NCBI RefSeq assembly: GCF_024648825.1
Contig: NZ_JANBBE010000004.1
Coordinates: forward strand, 186,001 to 250,000
Direction: 5' to 3'
Source of the DNA: Lentzea californiensis
GTDB taxonomy: Bacteria; Actinomycetota; Actinomycetes; Mycobacteriales; Pseudonocardiaceae
Length of the DNA: 64,000 nucleotides
The notes beneath the pieces are model-generated. The model did no database searches. It had not been told where the DNA came from and was given only the letters and a program-made list of their open reading frames with translations. Below are positions 1-8,596 of the stretch, in pieces (within the stretch, counting starts at the first letter, position 1; each line of letters begins with the position of its first letter). A program made the translations under genes and the position numbers.

Positions 1-559
1 CGGCCACGACGGCCAGGCCCAGGACCACCTTCGAGCCGATGCCCACGTACTGCTCGACCAGGTGCCAGTTGTCGCCCAGCAGGTAGCCCGCGAGGATCAG
101 CGCCGTGTTCCACAGCAGGCTGCCCGCGGCGGTGTAGGCGAGGAACGGTGCTAATCGCATGCGTTCGACGCCGGCCGGGATCGAGATCAGGCTCCGGAAG
201 ACCGGGATCATGCGGCCGAAGAAGACCGCTCGGTAGCCGTTGCGCAGGAACCAGGCCTCCGTCCTGTCCACATCGGACACCCGGATCAGCGGCATGCGGG
301 AGGCGATGCGGCGGACCCGGTCACGGCCCAGCACGGCGCCGATCCAGTACAGCAGCAGCGCGCCCACGACCGAGCCGAACGTGGTCCAGAGGATGGCGTC
401 GAGCAGCGACATCTTGCCCTGGGCCGCGGTGAAGCCGGCCAGGGGCAGGAAGACCTCGCTCGGCAGGGGCGGGAACAGGTTCTCCAGCGCGATCGCCAAA
501 GCCGCTCCGGGTGCGCCGGCCGTGTGCATCAGGTCGGTGACCCAGTCGACCAAGTTCAT
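1..559 (-). CDS. DedA-family membrane protein (3' end cut by window edge)
   Basis: The gene starts with ATG at 559 and runs leftward off the window, so the first 186 or so residues are visible. DedA (SNARE-associated/VTT domain) proteins are polytopic inner-membrane proteins linked to lipid scrambling and envelope homeostasis. The sequence shows the family marks: a hydrophobic N-terminal segment, then FPPLPSE with its acidic residue near residue 30, and further on GRMIPVFRSLISIPAG, which matches the conserved amphipathic DedA motif. The last visible part is again hydrophobic (LGLAVVA). The gene points away from the next gene and no operon partner is visible. Seen: motifs and membrane segments. 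Known: family role. The true C-terminus and full length cannot be judged. Confidence 0.88.
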   Translation of the reverse strand, partial: MNLVDWVTDLMHTAGAPGAALAIALENLFPPLPSEVFLPLAGFTAAQGKMSLLDAILWTTFGSVVGALLLYWIGAVLGRDRVRRIASRMPLIRVSDVDRTEAWFLRNGYRAVFFGRMIPVFRSLISIPAGVERMRLAPFLAYTAAGSLLWNTALILAGYLLGDNWHLVEQYVGIGSKVVLGLAVVA

Positions 560-919
560 GGTTCCAAGCTACGGACGGGGTGGCCGGGGGACATTGGGGT
601 GAGCCGCAATGTTGGGGTGGGGGAAACCTCACCTCGACCGGGGGATGACCACTAGGGGGAGCCGAATATCCCGTGCTCACCCGAAGAGCGCGATCGTTCC
701 GGGCGCCGTCGCGACCGTCCGGAACGTGCAGGGTGAGAGTCCTCACGCCGGTCGCCCTCGCGGCCTGATCGCGGGCCTAGGGCGCACGCCGGGGACGGTC
801 CGCACCGAGCCGATCATTCCTCCACAGAGGATTTGGTGGGACTTGGACATGTGTCGTTGGTCCACATCGTTCCGGAAAGGCCTTTCCGGTCCGAAATCGT
901 TTGACTACGATCGTGTTCG
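560..919. other. intergenic region between divergent genes
   Basis: About 360 bases separate the divergent DedA and ATPase genes. I see no convincing coding frame here. The only clear structure is the perfect palindrome and -10-like element near its right end, listed separately. Confidence 0.6.
872..911 (+). promoter_or_regulatory. 18-bp perfect palindrome and -10-like box ahead of the ATPase gene
   Basis: CCGGAAAGG followed directly by CCTTTCCGG forms an 18-bp perfect palindrome at 872-889. It ends 16 bases before a TACGAT box at 906-911, and the ATG of the next gene is at 920, eight bases after that box. There is no Shine-Dalgarno sequence, so a leaderless transcript is plausible. The palindrome covers the position expected for the -35 element, so it is a good candidate operator. 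The palindrome is seen; its role is inferred. Confidence 0.45.
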
Positions 920-2029
920 ATGGCTGACCAGGTGGGGACGTGTGCGTTCTGCGGCACCGCGGCCGCCACCTCCCGGCGCAGACAGGCGCGGTACTGCTCG
1001 AACGCGTGCCGGCAGCGGGCCTACCGGCAGCGCGTGCACGAACCCGTTACGGCACTGGACAGTTTCGTCGGCCGCGACGCCGAACTGGCCCGTCTCGGCG
1101 GGTTCGCCGGCACGCGCGTGCTCACGCTCGTCGGGCCGGCAGGGGTCGGGAAGAGCAGGCTGGTCAAGGAGTTCGCCGGGAGCCGGGCGGTGTGGGTCGA
1201 GCTCGCGCCGGCGAACGACGTGGCGCGCGCCTGTGCGGCGGCGCTCGGTGAGCCGGTCGGGGAGCCCGTGCTGAGCACGCTGGTGCGGGCGCTGGCGGGT
1301 TGCGACACACTGCTGGTGCTGGACAACTGCGAACGCGTCGCGGGGGAGTGCGCGGCGTTGCTGGAGCCGTTGCTGCTCGGCTGTCCCGGTCTCTCGGTCA
1401 TCGCGACCAGCCGCGAACCGTTGCGGGTGCCCGGTGAGGTCCTCTTCGCGGTGCAGCCGTTGTCGATCACGGACGCGGTGGCCCTGTTCGCCGACCGGGC
1501 CCGCGCGAACCAGGTGGGCCTGCGGCTGGGCGACGGGGACGCGCTGGCCGCTTTGTGCGCGCGTCTCGACCGCCTCCCGCTGGCCATCGAGCTCGCGGCC
1601 AGGCTGGTGACCCTGTTGCCCGTCAAGGAGGTCCTGGCGCGGCTCGACGACCGCCTGGAGCTGCTCAACCGGGGAAACCGGACCGCCGCGGCACGCCACC
1701 AGAGCCTGCGCGCCGCGATCGGGTGGAGCTACGACCACCTCAGCGCCGACGAGCAGCACGTGTTCCGGTGCATCTCGAAGGGCCAGGGAGGCTTCGGGCT
1801 CGACGTCGCGGTGCAGGCCTGCGACCTGCCCTCGGACCGTGTGCTGGTGCTGCTGTCCGCGCTCGTGGCCAAGTCGCTGCTGACGTTCACCGGGGCCGGC
1901 AGGTTCGAGCAACTGGAGTCGGTCCGGCTCTACGGAAGGGAACGGCTCGCGGAGCAGTTCACTGGAGGAGGCTCAGCCGCTGATCGGAAGGTGGTCCGCC
2001 GCGGGGCGGCCCCTGCGGCGAACCACTGA
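920..2029 (+). CDS. STAND/NB-ARC-type ATPase with N-terminal zinc-finger-like segment, C-terminally truncated
   Basis: This 369-residue protein resembles the ATPase part of large actinobacterial regulators of the AfsR/LuxR-ATPase type. Residues 8-35 hold four cysteines in CAFC...YCSNAC spacing followed by Arg-rich sequence, a likely zinc finger. Residues 45-75 are FVGRDAEL and the P-loop GPAGVGKSR. LLVLDNCER is the Walker B and ATSREPLRVPGE the following sensor region. A winged-helix-like stretch continues to RLYGRERLAE. In the usual family members several hundred residues of TPR repeats follow, but here the frame ends after an unrelated-looking tail (FTGGGSAADRKVV). The gene is therefore probably a truncated remnant or an unusually short form. 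It ends 92 bases from the 3' end of a tRNA gene, a typical integration site. The start is ATG with no ribosome binding site. Confidence 0.7.
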   Translation: MADQVGTCAFCGTAAATSRRRQARYCSNACRQRAYRQRVHEPVTALDSFVGRDAELARLGGFAGTRVLTLVGPAGVGKSRLVKEFAGSRAVWVELAPANDVARACAAALGEPVGEPVLSTLVRALAGCDTLLVLDNCERVAGECAALLEPLLLGCPGLSVIATSREPLRVPGEVLFAVQPLSITDAVALFADRARANQVGLRLGDGDALAALCARLDRLPLAIELAARLVTLLPVKEVLARLDDRLELLNRGNRTAAARHQSLRAAIGWSYDHLSADEQHVFRCISKGQGGFGLDVAVQACDLPSDRVLVLLSALVAKSLLTFTGAGRFEQLESVRLYGRERLAEQFTGGGSAADRKVVRRGAAPAANH

Positions 2030-2120
2030 AAAGCCCTGACCCGGGGTGCGGGGTGCCCCCGCAGGACACGCTAGCTGACCTGGGTGAACGTGCTCCGTGA
2101 GCACACTCGGCCGAGGAAGA

Positions 2121-2197
2121 TGGTGAGGTCGGGGGGACTCGAACCCCCACTGGCTGGGACCTAAACCCAGTGCCTCTGCCAATTGGGCTACGACCCC
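2121..2197 (-). tRNA. tRNA with anticodon UAG (Leu, CUA codon), short variable loop
   Basis: Read on the minus strand the sequence folds into a standard cloverleaf. The acceptor stem GGGGTCG pairs with CGACCTC with one G-T pair. The anticodon stem is CTGGG/CCCAG with loop TTTAGGT, giving anticodon TAG, and the T-arm is GGGGG/CCCCC around TTCGAGT. The discriminator is A and CCA is encoded (2121-2123). The anticodon and A73 point to leucine. However, leucine tRNAs are class II with a long variable arm, whereas this one has only about five bases (CCAGT) between the anticodon stem and T-stem. It therefore has class I architecture. The structure is seen; the amino-acid identity is inferred from the anticodon. 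Confidence 0.85.
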
Positions 2198-2329
2198 TCG
2201 GGTGGAAGCCTATAGGCACCCCATGTACACGCTCTCCTGGGTTGCCCGAAGCGGCTCTCCCGGGTCGCGCGAAGCCGCACTCCCGGCCGTCCACTACGGT
2301 TGTGGGCAGAACCGCTGCTAGGAGGACAT

Positions 2330-2551
2330 GTGGCTCGCGATCCCGACACCATCCAGCGCGAGATCGAGCAGGCTCGCACCGCGCTGGCCGCCACCCTGGA
2401 CGAGCTCAGCGAGCGCGCCAACCCGCAGAAGCTCGTCGAGCAGGGCAAGTCGTCCGTGCTCGACGTGCTGAGCCAGCCCAGGGTCAAGTACACCTTGATC
2501 GCGGTCGGCGCCGTGGTCGGCTTCGCGCTGGTCCGCAAGCTCTTCCGCTAG
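2330..2551 (+). CDS. DUF3618 small membrane-associated protein
   Basis: This is a 73-residue protein starting with GTG at 2330, four bases after a strong GGAGG (2321-2325). An overlapping ATG at 2328 is out of frame. The first 25 residues match DUF3618 (DPDTIQREIEQARTALAATL, an amphipathic helix), and residues about 52-68 are a single hydrophobic segment (YTLIAVGAVVGFALV) followed by a basic end. Members are common in actinobacteria, often beside phage-shock or stress membrane proteins; their function is unknown. The gene overlaps the end of the convergent TetR gene by four bases. It is on its own here. Confidence 0.85.
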   Translation: MARDPDTIQREIEQARTALAATLDELSERANPQKLVEQGKSSVLDVLSQPRVKYTLIAVGAVVGFALVRKLFR

Positions 2552-3162
2552 GAAACTCGCACCAACGGCAGGAGCACCTGCTCGACGACCTTCTCCACGA
2601 ACGGCTCGTCGAGCGGGTCCCCGGTCAGCATCAGCCGGTAGATCAGGGCCGCGCCCGCGATCTCGACCGCCATGCCGCGCGGTGCGTCGGCCTTGAGCTC
2701 GCCCCGTTCGGCGGCCCGGTCCAGGATGCCGCGCAGCACGTCGCGCTGCGAGATCAGGAACGTCTCCCGGAACGCCGTCGCCAGCTCGGGCTCGTGCGGA
2801 AGTTCGCCCACGAGCGCCTGGGCGGCCTTGCCGATCGGTCCTGAGAGGAACGCGGCGAACGACGAGAGGAACTCGCGCAGGTCTCCGGCCAGTGAGCCGG
2901 TGTCCGGTGCCGCGAGGTTCTGCGTGGCGAGCTGGGTGCACGTGTCGATCACGAGATCGAGCTTCGACTCCCACCGCCGGTAGATCGTCGCCTTGCCCGC
3001 TCTCGCACGGGCCGCCACCGCGTCCATGGTGAGGGCCCGGTACCCGACCTCGGCCATCACCTCGAGCGCCGCCTGACGTAAGGCGTCGTCCCTGCTGGCG
3101 TCGCGAGGACGGCCCCGCTGGGGGACCCTGCCCTCGTTGACCGCCGCTGTCGACACAGCCAT
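2548..3162 (-). CDS. TetR-family transcriptional regulator
   Basis: This is a 204-residue repressor-type regulator. The N-terminal helix-turn-helix lies at about residues 25-70, with LTMDAVAARARAGKATIYRR as the recognition region, and the all-helical C-terminal ligand domain follows. The ATG at 3162 is chosen because GAGGAGG lies just upstream. A longer frame to 3273 is open but adds 37 poorly conserved residues. No obvious target gene is adjacent in the same direction: the upstream neighbour is the divergent cell-surface protein gene at 3444, which may be co-regulated. The ligand is unknown. Confidence 0.9.
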   Translation of the reverse strand: MAVSTAAVNEGRVPQRGRPRDASRDDALRQAALEVMAEVGYRALTMDAVAARARAGKATIYRRWESKLDLVIDTCTQLATQNLAAPDTGSLAGDLREFLSSFAAFLSGPIGKAAQALVGELPHEPELATAFRETFLISQRDVLRGILDRAAERGELKADAPRGMAVEIAGAALIYRLMLTGDPLDEPFVEKVVEQVLLPLVRVS

Positions 3163-3443
3163 GCCACCTCCTCGTACAAGGGCACGGCTGATGCGTGTCC
3201 TCCCCGCCCCTTTGGCGGCACATCCTAGGCGTTCTGCCCCACTCGCAGGGTCAGCAGCACCCGGTTGTTGCATCGTGTTGTGTTCGCCGGGGCCTGTGCG
3301 ATTTCCGATGGAGCTCCCGCCTTCCGAAGGGGCGACCGGGAAAGACCGGGCGTCCGCGGACTTCCTGTCGGAAGCCTGAAGATCGACCGAGGCGGTCCGA
3401 GGTCAGGTGTAACGCAGGTCACACACCGTCCTATATCCCGTGC

Positions 3444-4100
3444 ATGAAGGCAACGCGTCTACTCCCCGCCCTCGCGGCGGCCGCCGCGCTGGCGCTGGCG
3501 CCCGGCCTCGCGCTCGCCGATCCCGGAAACGGCAAGGGGAACGGGATCACGAACAACACGAACGTCCCACCGGGACAGTCCAAGCAGGACACTTCCACGC
3601 CCCAGCCGCCGTCGGAAGCGGACTTCGGCGGCGACGGCGCGAACGTGCCCGGTCCGTACGTCTCGACGCGTGACGGCTCGCCGTCGCAGAACGGGAACGG
3701 CACGGGCGAGGCGAACGGCAGACCGTGCGCCGGCTGCGTCGGCAAGGCTGACAACAAGAACCCGCCGGGCCACCAGCCGGGCGGTTCCGACGCCGACTCC
3801 GGCTACGAGTGCGACTCGAACCACGGCGTGGGCCGCGGCAACCCGGCCCACACGGGCTGCACCCCGGCGGTGAAGCCCCCGCCGACCACCATCCCGTCGG
3901 TCCCGCCGGTGGTCCAGCAGGGCGGAGCCCCACCGGCGCCTCAGGCTGCGCCGGCGCATGAGGCGGCTCCGGCTCACGAGGTCGCGGAGGACCTGGCGTT
4001 CACCGGCTTCGACCTGCTGCCGCTGGGCCTGGCCGGGCTCGTGCTCGTGGGTGGCGGCGGCGCCGTGGTGGTCATGGCCGACCGGGGCCGGAGACCCTGA
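3444..4100 (+). CDS. secreted surface protein with LAxTG sorting signal
   Basis: The 218-residue protein has a signal peptide (MKATRLLP, then an Ala/Leu core ending ALA-DPG). A low-complexity body rich in Gly, Asn and Pro follows, with two pairs of cysteines (CAGC near 95, and later ones at about 120-135). A Pro/Ala linker carries a duplicated APAHEAAPAHE. It ends with LAFTG at about residue 184, a hydrophobic span and RGRRP. LAxTG is the motif used by class E sortases of high-GC actinobacteria, so the protein is probably anchored to peptidoglycan. The body has no recognisable enzyme domain. It overlaps the convergent methyltransferase gene by 29 bases. No sortase gene lies in the window. Confidence 0.8.
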   Translation: MKATRLLPALAAAAALALAPGLALADPGNGKGNGITNNTNVPPGQSKQDTSTPQPPSEADFGGDGANVPGPYVSTRDGSPSQNGNGTGEANGRPCAGCVGKADNKNPPGHQPGGSDADSGYECDSNHGVGRGNPAHTGCTPAVKPPPTTIPSVPPVVQQGGAPPAPQAAPAHEAAPAHEVAEDLAFTGFDLLPLGLAGLVLVGGGGAVVVMADRGRRP

Positions 4101-4827
4101 CCGCGAGGGCCAGCTGGGTCAGGTACCGCTTCACGATCCGGCCGTCGTAGCGCGTGTCGATCAGCTGCCGGACGTCCGCGAGCAACCGGTCGCGGTCCGG
4201 CAGCACGATGTGGTTCGAGTACGTGAGGAGCAGGTCCGCGTACTCCTCGGTGCTGTACGCCTGCTCCCACTCGTAGCGGTGGAACTCGGGCTCACCGAAG
4301 AACGGGCTCTCGTCGAACTCGCAGGGGATCGCCGAGGCGGGAGACTGCCGCAGGTTCGGTGGTGTGGACGGATCCCAGCGCTCGTAGCACTCCTGCACGT
4401 CCACGAAGAACTGCTCGGTGCCGCCCGCGACGTGGTGCGTCGAGATCACGGCCAGCGAGCCTCCCGGCCGCAGGGCCGCGGCGCAGCGGGCCATCCGGGT
4501 GGCGGGGTCGAGCCAGTGGAACGCCGTCGCCGACACCACCAGGTCGAACGGGTCCGGTAGCGGCCAGGCGTCGAAGTCCGCCACGATCACCCTGGCGACG
4601 GGGGCGTGGGCACGGGCGACAGCCGCCAGATCGGGACTCAGCTCGACCGCCGTCACCTCGCCCAGTGCCGTCAGCGGCAGCGTCGCCTGGCCTGTTCCGG
4701 GACCGATCTCCAGGATGCGCGGGCCGGACAGGCGTTCGAACAGCTGCGGGGGATAGGTGGGACGTGCCCGGTGGTACCGGACCGCGTCCTCGCCGAAGGT
4801 GGTGCGCAAACGTTCGCGGCCGGTCAT
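4072..4827 (-). CDS. class I SAM-dependent methyltransferase
   Basis: This 251-residue protein has the seven-strand methyltransferase fold. Motif I is ILEIGPGTGQATLPL at about residues 38-52, the acidic residue after strand 2 is in VTAVELSPD, and FDLVVSATAFHWLDP is motif IV/post-IV. The AFHWLD signature is typical of UbiE/COQ5-like small-molecule methyltransferases. The substrate is unknown. Its ATG overlaps the stop codon of the upstream esterase gene by four bases, so the two genes form an operon and may act on the same compound. The tail overlaps the convergent surface-protein gene. Confidence 0.88.
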   Translation of the reverse strand: MTGRERLRTTFGEDAVRYHRARPTYPPQLFERLSGPRILEIGPGTGQATLPLTALGEVTAVELSPDLAAVARAHAPVARVIVADFDAWPLPDPFDLVVSATAFHWLDPATRMARCAAALRPGGSLAVISTHHVAGGTEQFFVDVQECYERWDPSTPPNLRQSPASAIPCEFDESPFFGEPEFHRYEWEQAYSTEEYADLLLTYSNHIVLPDRDRLLADVRQLIDTRYDGRIVKRYLTQLALAVRVSGPGRP

Positions 4828-5960
4828 CCGCCGAATTCAAGCGAGCGGGACGGCAACGCGTCCAGCCCGTTTCGCGCGAACGTCGTCCAGGCGCCGCGCA
4901 GTGTCTTGGCCAGCACTGGATCCGGTTCCTGGCCGGCGAGCATGCCCGCCCCGAGCCAGCCCTCCGGGTCGAACAGGAACGGCAGCTCCATGCAGTGGCA
5001 CGAGCCCAGCGGGGCATCGGACGGTGCCCCGCTGAACAGGTAGGTGGCGACCCGGCCGCCCGCCGCCGTCCAGTCCTGCGCCAGCTGACGCGCCCCGCCG
5101 GCGAAGATCAGCTCGGTCACGGTCTCCCAGTGCTCCCGGCTCGGCACGTACGGGCTGCCGTCGTCGGCCGTGTGCCCGACGAGCAGCTCGACGCGCGACG
5201 CGGCCGCCGTGAGATCGGCGTCGACCTCCGGCGCGAACGGCATGCTGCCCGACGGGAAGAACTGGGAACCGACGGCAGCGATGGCCGCGACCTGGGCCGC
5301 CAGCACGTCTTCCACCGAGGTGGAGGCGTCGACGGAGATCGCCGCGCGCAGGGCCGCCGTCATCTCCGCGCGTTCGGGGCTGCGGGTGCCCATCGGCGCG
5401 CTCTGCATGATCGCCCGGTGGAACAGGCCCTCGGTGTCGGTGAGCATCAGCGCGTACACCGAGTCGCCGCCGGCGGACTGCCCGAAGACCGTGACGTTCG
5501 CGGGATCACCGCCGAACGCCGCGACGTTGTCCCGCACCCACCGCAGCGCGACGAGCTGGTCGAGCAGACCGAGGTTGTCGCGCAGGTAGCCGAAGACGCC
5601 GAGGCGGTAGCTGACGCTGACGACCACTACGCCTTCCGAGGCCAGCAGTCCGGCCTCGTACTTCGTGGACTCGCCGCTGCCGGTCACGTACGCGCCGCCG
5701 TGGAACCAGACCATCACCGGCAGACCGGACGCACCGGCCGGAGCGGTCACCGAGAGCACCTGGCAGTGCTCGTCGAACGAGAGGCCCTCGACCGAGTTGC
5801 CGACCACCGCCGCCAGTGCCGACGGGGGCTGCGGGCAGGCGGGGCCGCGCCGCGAGTCGTCGATCACGCCGTCCCAGGCGACCGGGGACGGCGCGGCGAA
5901 GCGGTCAGCTGTCGCATAACGGATTCCGCGTGCCCGTACGAGGCCTTCGGCAGTGATCAC
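4824..5960 (-). CDS. type B carboxylesterase
   Basis: This alpha/beta-hydrolase of the carboxylesterase type B family has 378 residues if the GTG at 5960 is used. The oxyanion-hole motif FHGGAY is at about 87-91, the nucleophile elbow GQSAGG places the catalytic Ser at 162, and HCMELPF near the C-terminus supplies the likely catalytic His. It is shorter than typical members (about 480-550), mostly by compaction between the elbow and the His. There is no signal peptide, so it should be cytoplasmic. The frame is open 30 codons further upstream, so the start is uncertain and the ribosome site is weak. It is co-transcribed with the methyltransferase downstream (4-base overlap) and divergent from the alcohol dehydrogenase at 6071. 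Confidence 0.82.
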   Translation of the reverse strand: MITAEGLVRARGIRYATADRFAAPSPVAWDGVIDDSRRGPACPQPPSALAAVVGNSVEGLSFDEHCQVLSVTAPAGASGLPVMVWFHGGAYVTGSGESTKYEAGLLASEGVVVVSVSYRLGVFGYLRDNLGLLDQLVALRWVRDNVAAFGGDPANVTVFGQSAGGDSVYALMLTDTEGLFHRAIMQSAPMGTRSPERAEMTAALRAAISVDASTSVEDVLAAQVAAIAAVGSQFFPSGSMPFAPEVDADLTAAASRVELLVGHTADDGSPYVPSREHWETVTELIFAGGARQLAQDWTAAGGRVATYLFSGAPSDAPLGSCHCMELPFLFDPEGWLGAGMLAGQEPDPVLAKTLRGAWTTFARNGLDALPSRSLEFGG

Positions 5961-6070
5961 CCCGCTGATACTAAGCACGAGTAAGCAATTCCACAGTGTC
6001 TCGATTCGGCGGGAACGCCGGGACAGGAGCACGATGTAACGGTTGGGCAACGAGACAGAGGAGGCGCCCG

Positions 6071-7108
6071 GTGCGGGCTACGACGATCTACGGCACCCGA
6101 GACATCCGAGTCGAGGAGGTGCCGGACGCGGCCCTCCAGGAGGCCACCGACGTCGTCGTCCGGGTCGAGCTCGCGTGCATCTGCGGCAGCGACCTGTGGG
6201 CGTACCGGGGCGTGGCCAAGCGCGAGGGCGGGCAGCGGATCGGGCACGAGTTCCTCGGCATCGTCGAGGAGGTCGGCGGCGAGGTCCGCAGCGTCCAGGT
6301 CGGCGACCGGGTCATCGCGCCGTTCGTGTGGAGCGACGGCACGTGCGCGTACTGCCAGGCCGGGCTGCAGACGTCCTGCCGCAGCGGCGGTTTCTGGGGC
6401 AGCAAGGGCAGCGACGGCGGGCAGGGCGAGGCCGTGCGCGTGCCGCAGGCCGACGGCACGCTGGTCCGGGTTCCCGCGGACGCGCCGGCGGCGTTGCTGC
6501 CCGCGTTCCTGAGCCTGAGCGACGTCATGGGCACCGGGCACCACGCCGCCATGGGCGCGGGTGTCGGTCCCGGCAGCACGGTCGCGGTCGTCGGTGACGG
6601 CGCGGTCGGCCTGTGCGGCGTGCTCGCGGCCAAGCGGCTCGGCGCCGAGCGGATCATCGCGATGGGCCGCCACGAGGACAGGGCGAAGATCGCGAGGCTC
6701 TTCGGCGCCACGGACCAGGTCTCCGAACGCGGTGAGGCCGCGATCGAGCGGATCAAGGAGATGACCGGCGGGCTCGGCGCGTCCGCGGTGCTGGAGTGCG
6801 TCGGCACCGAGCAGTCGTGGGAGACCGCGATGGGCATCGTGCGCGACGGTGGCCGGATCGGCTACGTCGGTGTGCCGCACGAGATGCCGGGGCTGCCGCT
6901 GGGCAAGTTGTTCGGCCGCAACATCGCCATCGGCGGCGGTGTCGCTCCGGCACGCGCGTACCTGCCGGAGCTGCTGGCCGACGTGCTCGCCGGGCGGATC
7001 GACCCCGGTCCCGTGTTCGACCGGACGGTCTCGCTCGACGACGTCGCGCTGGGCTACCAGGCGATGGACGAGCGGACCGCCCTGAAGGTCATCGTGCAGC
7101 CGTCGTGA
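6071..7108 (+). CDS. zinc-dependent alcohol dehydrogenase (MDR family)
   Basis: The 345-residue medium-chain dehydrogenase starts with GTG at 6071, preceded by GAGGAGG at good spacing. Catalytic zinc ligands are visible in CICGSD and GHEF (about residues 36-60). The structural-zinc loop reads CAYCQAGLQTSC, with three rather than the usual four cysteines. The NAD(P) Rossmann motif VVGDGAVGLCG is at about 175-185. It resembles the threonine-dehydrogenase-like/formaldehyde-dehydrogenase-like branch (SLSDVMGTGHHA motif). The substrate cannot be told. The 3' end overlaps the convergent monooxygenase by 20 bases. Confidence 0.9.
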   Translation: MRATTIYGTRDIRVEEVPDAALQEATDVVVRVELACICGSDLWAYRGVAKREGGQRIGHEFLGIVEEVGGEVRSVQVGDRVIAPFVWSDGTCAYCQAGLQTSCRSGGFWGSKGSDGGQGEAVRVPQADGTLVRVPADAPAALLPAFLSLSDVMGTGHHAAMGAGVGPGSTVAVVGDGAVGLCGVLAAKRLGAERIIAMGRHEDRAKIARLFGATDQVSERGEAAIERIKEMTGGLGASAVLECVGTEQSWETAMGIVRDGGRIGYVGVPHEMPGLPLGKLFGRNIAIGGGVAPARAYLPELLADVLAGRIDPGPVFDRTVSLDDVALGYQAMDERTALKVIVQPS

Positions 7109-8561
7109 GCACGTAGTCCTCGGCGCGCACGCGCTTGGTCCGCATCCAGTACCGCCAGGTGAATCCCGGCCACACGGTGCGGTTCACGCCCTGCGCGTCG
7201 AGGTACCAGCTCTTGCAGCCACCCTGGGTCCACACGCCCTTGGTGAGCTTCTGCTGGAGCTCCTCGTTGAACTCCTGCTGGGCCTCCACTCGCACGTCCA
7301 GCTCCTCCGCGCGGTGTTTTTCGAGGAGCTGGAGGCACTGCGAGATGTACCGGATCTGGGACTCGATCATGAACACGACCGAGTTGTGCCCGAGTCCGGT
7401 GTTGGGGCCCAGCAGGAAGAACAGGTTGGGGAAGCCCGAGACCGTGATGCCGTAGTAGGTCTCGATGCCCTCCTGGCGCCACTGCTTCGCGAGGTCGACG
7501 CCGCCCTTGCCCTGGATGTCCAGGTAGTCGAACGAGTCGACGACGTGGAACCCGGTGCCGTAGATGATGACGTCGACCTCGTGCTCGACGCCCGAACTGT
7601 CCACGACGGACTTCTCGCGCACCTCGGAGATCTTGTCCGTCACCAGGTCGACGTTCGGGTTGCCCAGCGCGGGGTAGAAGTCGTTGGAGATCAGCACGCG
7701 CTTGCAGCCCATGGTGTAGTCGGGCTTCAGCTTCCTGCGCAACGCCGGGTCCGGCACCTGCTTCTTCATGTGCCGCAACGCGATGCCCTGCGCGAACTGC
7801 ATGATCTTCGGGTTGACCGCGAAGCCCAGCGCGGAGGACTCGCGTGTCCAGTACACGAAGTTGCGGTAGGCCCGTTGCGTGAAGGGCAAGGCGCGGAACA
7901 GCTTCTGCTCCCAGCCGTTGATCTCGCGGTCGGCCTTGGGCATGATCCACGGCGGCGTGCGCTGGAAGATCTTCATCGACGCGACCTGGCCGGCGATCTT
8001 CGGCACGAACTGGATCGCGGACGCGCCGGTGCCGATGACGGCGACGCGCTTGCCCGTCAGGTCGTAGTCGTGGTCCCACTGCGCGCTGTGGAACGCCTTG
8101 CCGCTGAAGTTCTCGATGCCGGGCAACTCCGGGACGTTCGGGATGTGCAACGCGCCGACGCCCGCGACCAGGGCCTGAGCCGTGTACGTGTCGCCCTGCT
8201 CGGTGGTGATGTTCCAACGCTTGGCCTCGTCGTCCCACTGCGCGCCGGAGACCTTGGTGTTGAAGCGGATGTGCGGCCGCAGCCGGTACTTCTCGGCGAC
8301 GCGCTGCAGGTAACCGAAGATCTCGCCCTGCCGCGCGAACATCCGCGACCACTTCGGGTTCATCTCGAACGAGAACGAGTACATGTGCGAGGGCACGTCG
8401 CACGCGCAGCCCGGGTAGGAGTTGTCCCGCCAGGTGCCGCCGAGGTCGGCGGCCTTCTCCAGCACCACGAAGTCGTGCTCGCCGCGGCGCTTCAGCTCGA
8501 TGGCCATGCCGAGGCCGGAGAAGCCGGTGCCGATGACGACCACTTTCGTCTCTCGGTGCAT
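7089..8561 (-). CDS. flavin-dependent Baeyer-Villiger-type monooxygenase
   Basis: The 490-residue protein has two Rossmann motifs, GTGFSGLG at residues 11-18 for FAD and GTGASAIQ near 185 for NADPH. Between them lies FSGKAFHSAQWDH, the fingerprint of class B monooxygenases that insert oxygen next to a ketone or oxidise N/S atoms. Family members use FAD, NADPH and O2 in the cytoplasm and often act on cyclic ketones or steroid-like substrates. ATG at 8561 follows GGAGGG. Upstream are two 9-bp GTAxGTTAC boxes that look like operators, and a TetR gene (9470) points away from it, now separated by a TnpB relic. The TetR regulator probably controls this gene (inference). Confidence 0.92.
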   Translation of the reverse strand: MHRETKVVVIGTGFSGLGMAIELKRRGEHDFVVLEKAADLGGTWRDNSYPGCACDVPSHMYSFSFEMNPKWSRMFARQGEIFGYLQRVAEKYRLRPHIRFNTKVSGAQWDDEAKRWNITTEQGDTYTAQALVAGVGALHIPNVPELPGIENFSGKAFHSAQWDHDYDLTGKRVAVIGTGASAIQFVPKIAGQVASMKIFQRTPPWIMPKADREINGWEQKLFRALPFTQRAYRNFVYWTRESSALGFAVNPKIMQFAQGIALRHMKKQVPDPALRRKLKPDYTMGCKRVLISNDFYPALGNPNVDLVTDKISEVREKSVVDSSGVEHEVDVIIYGTGFHVVDSFDYLDIQGKGGVDLAKQWRQEGIETYYGITVSGFPNLFFLLGPNTGLGHNSVVFMIESQIRYISQCLQLLEKHRAEELDVRVEAQQEFNEELQQKLTKGVWTQGGCKSWYLDAQGVNRTVWPGFTWRYWMRTKRVRAEDYVLTTAAR

Positions 8562-8596
8562 GGGGAAGTCCCTCCGCTCGCGGTAGCTACTTCGCA

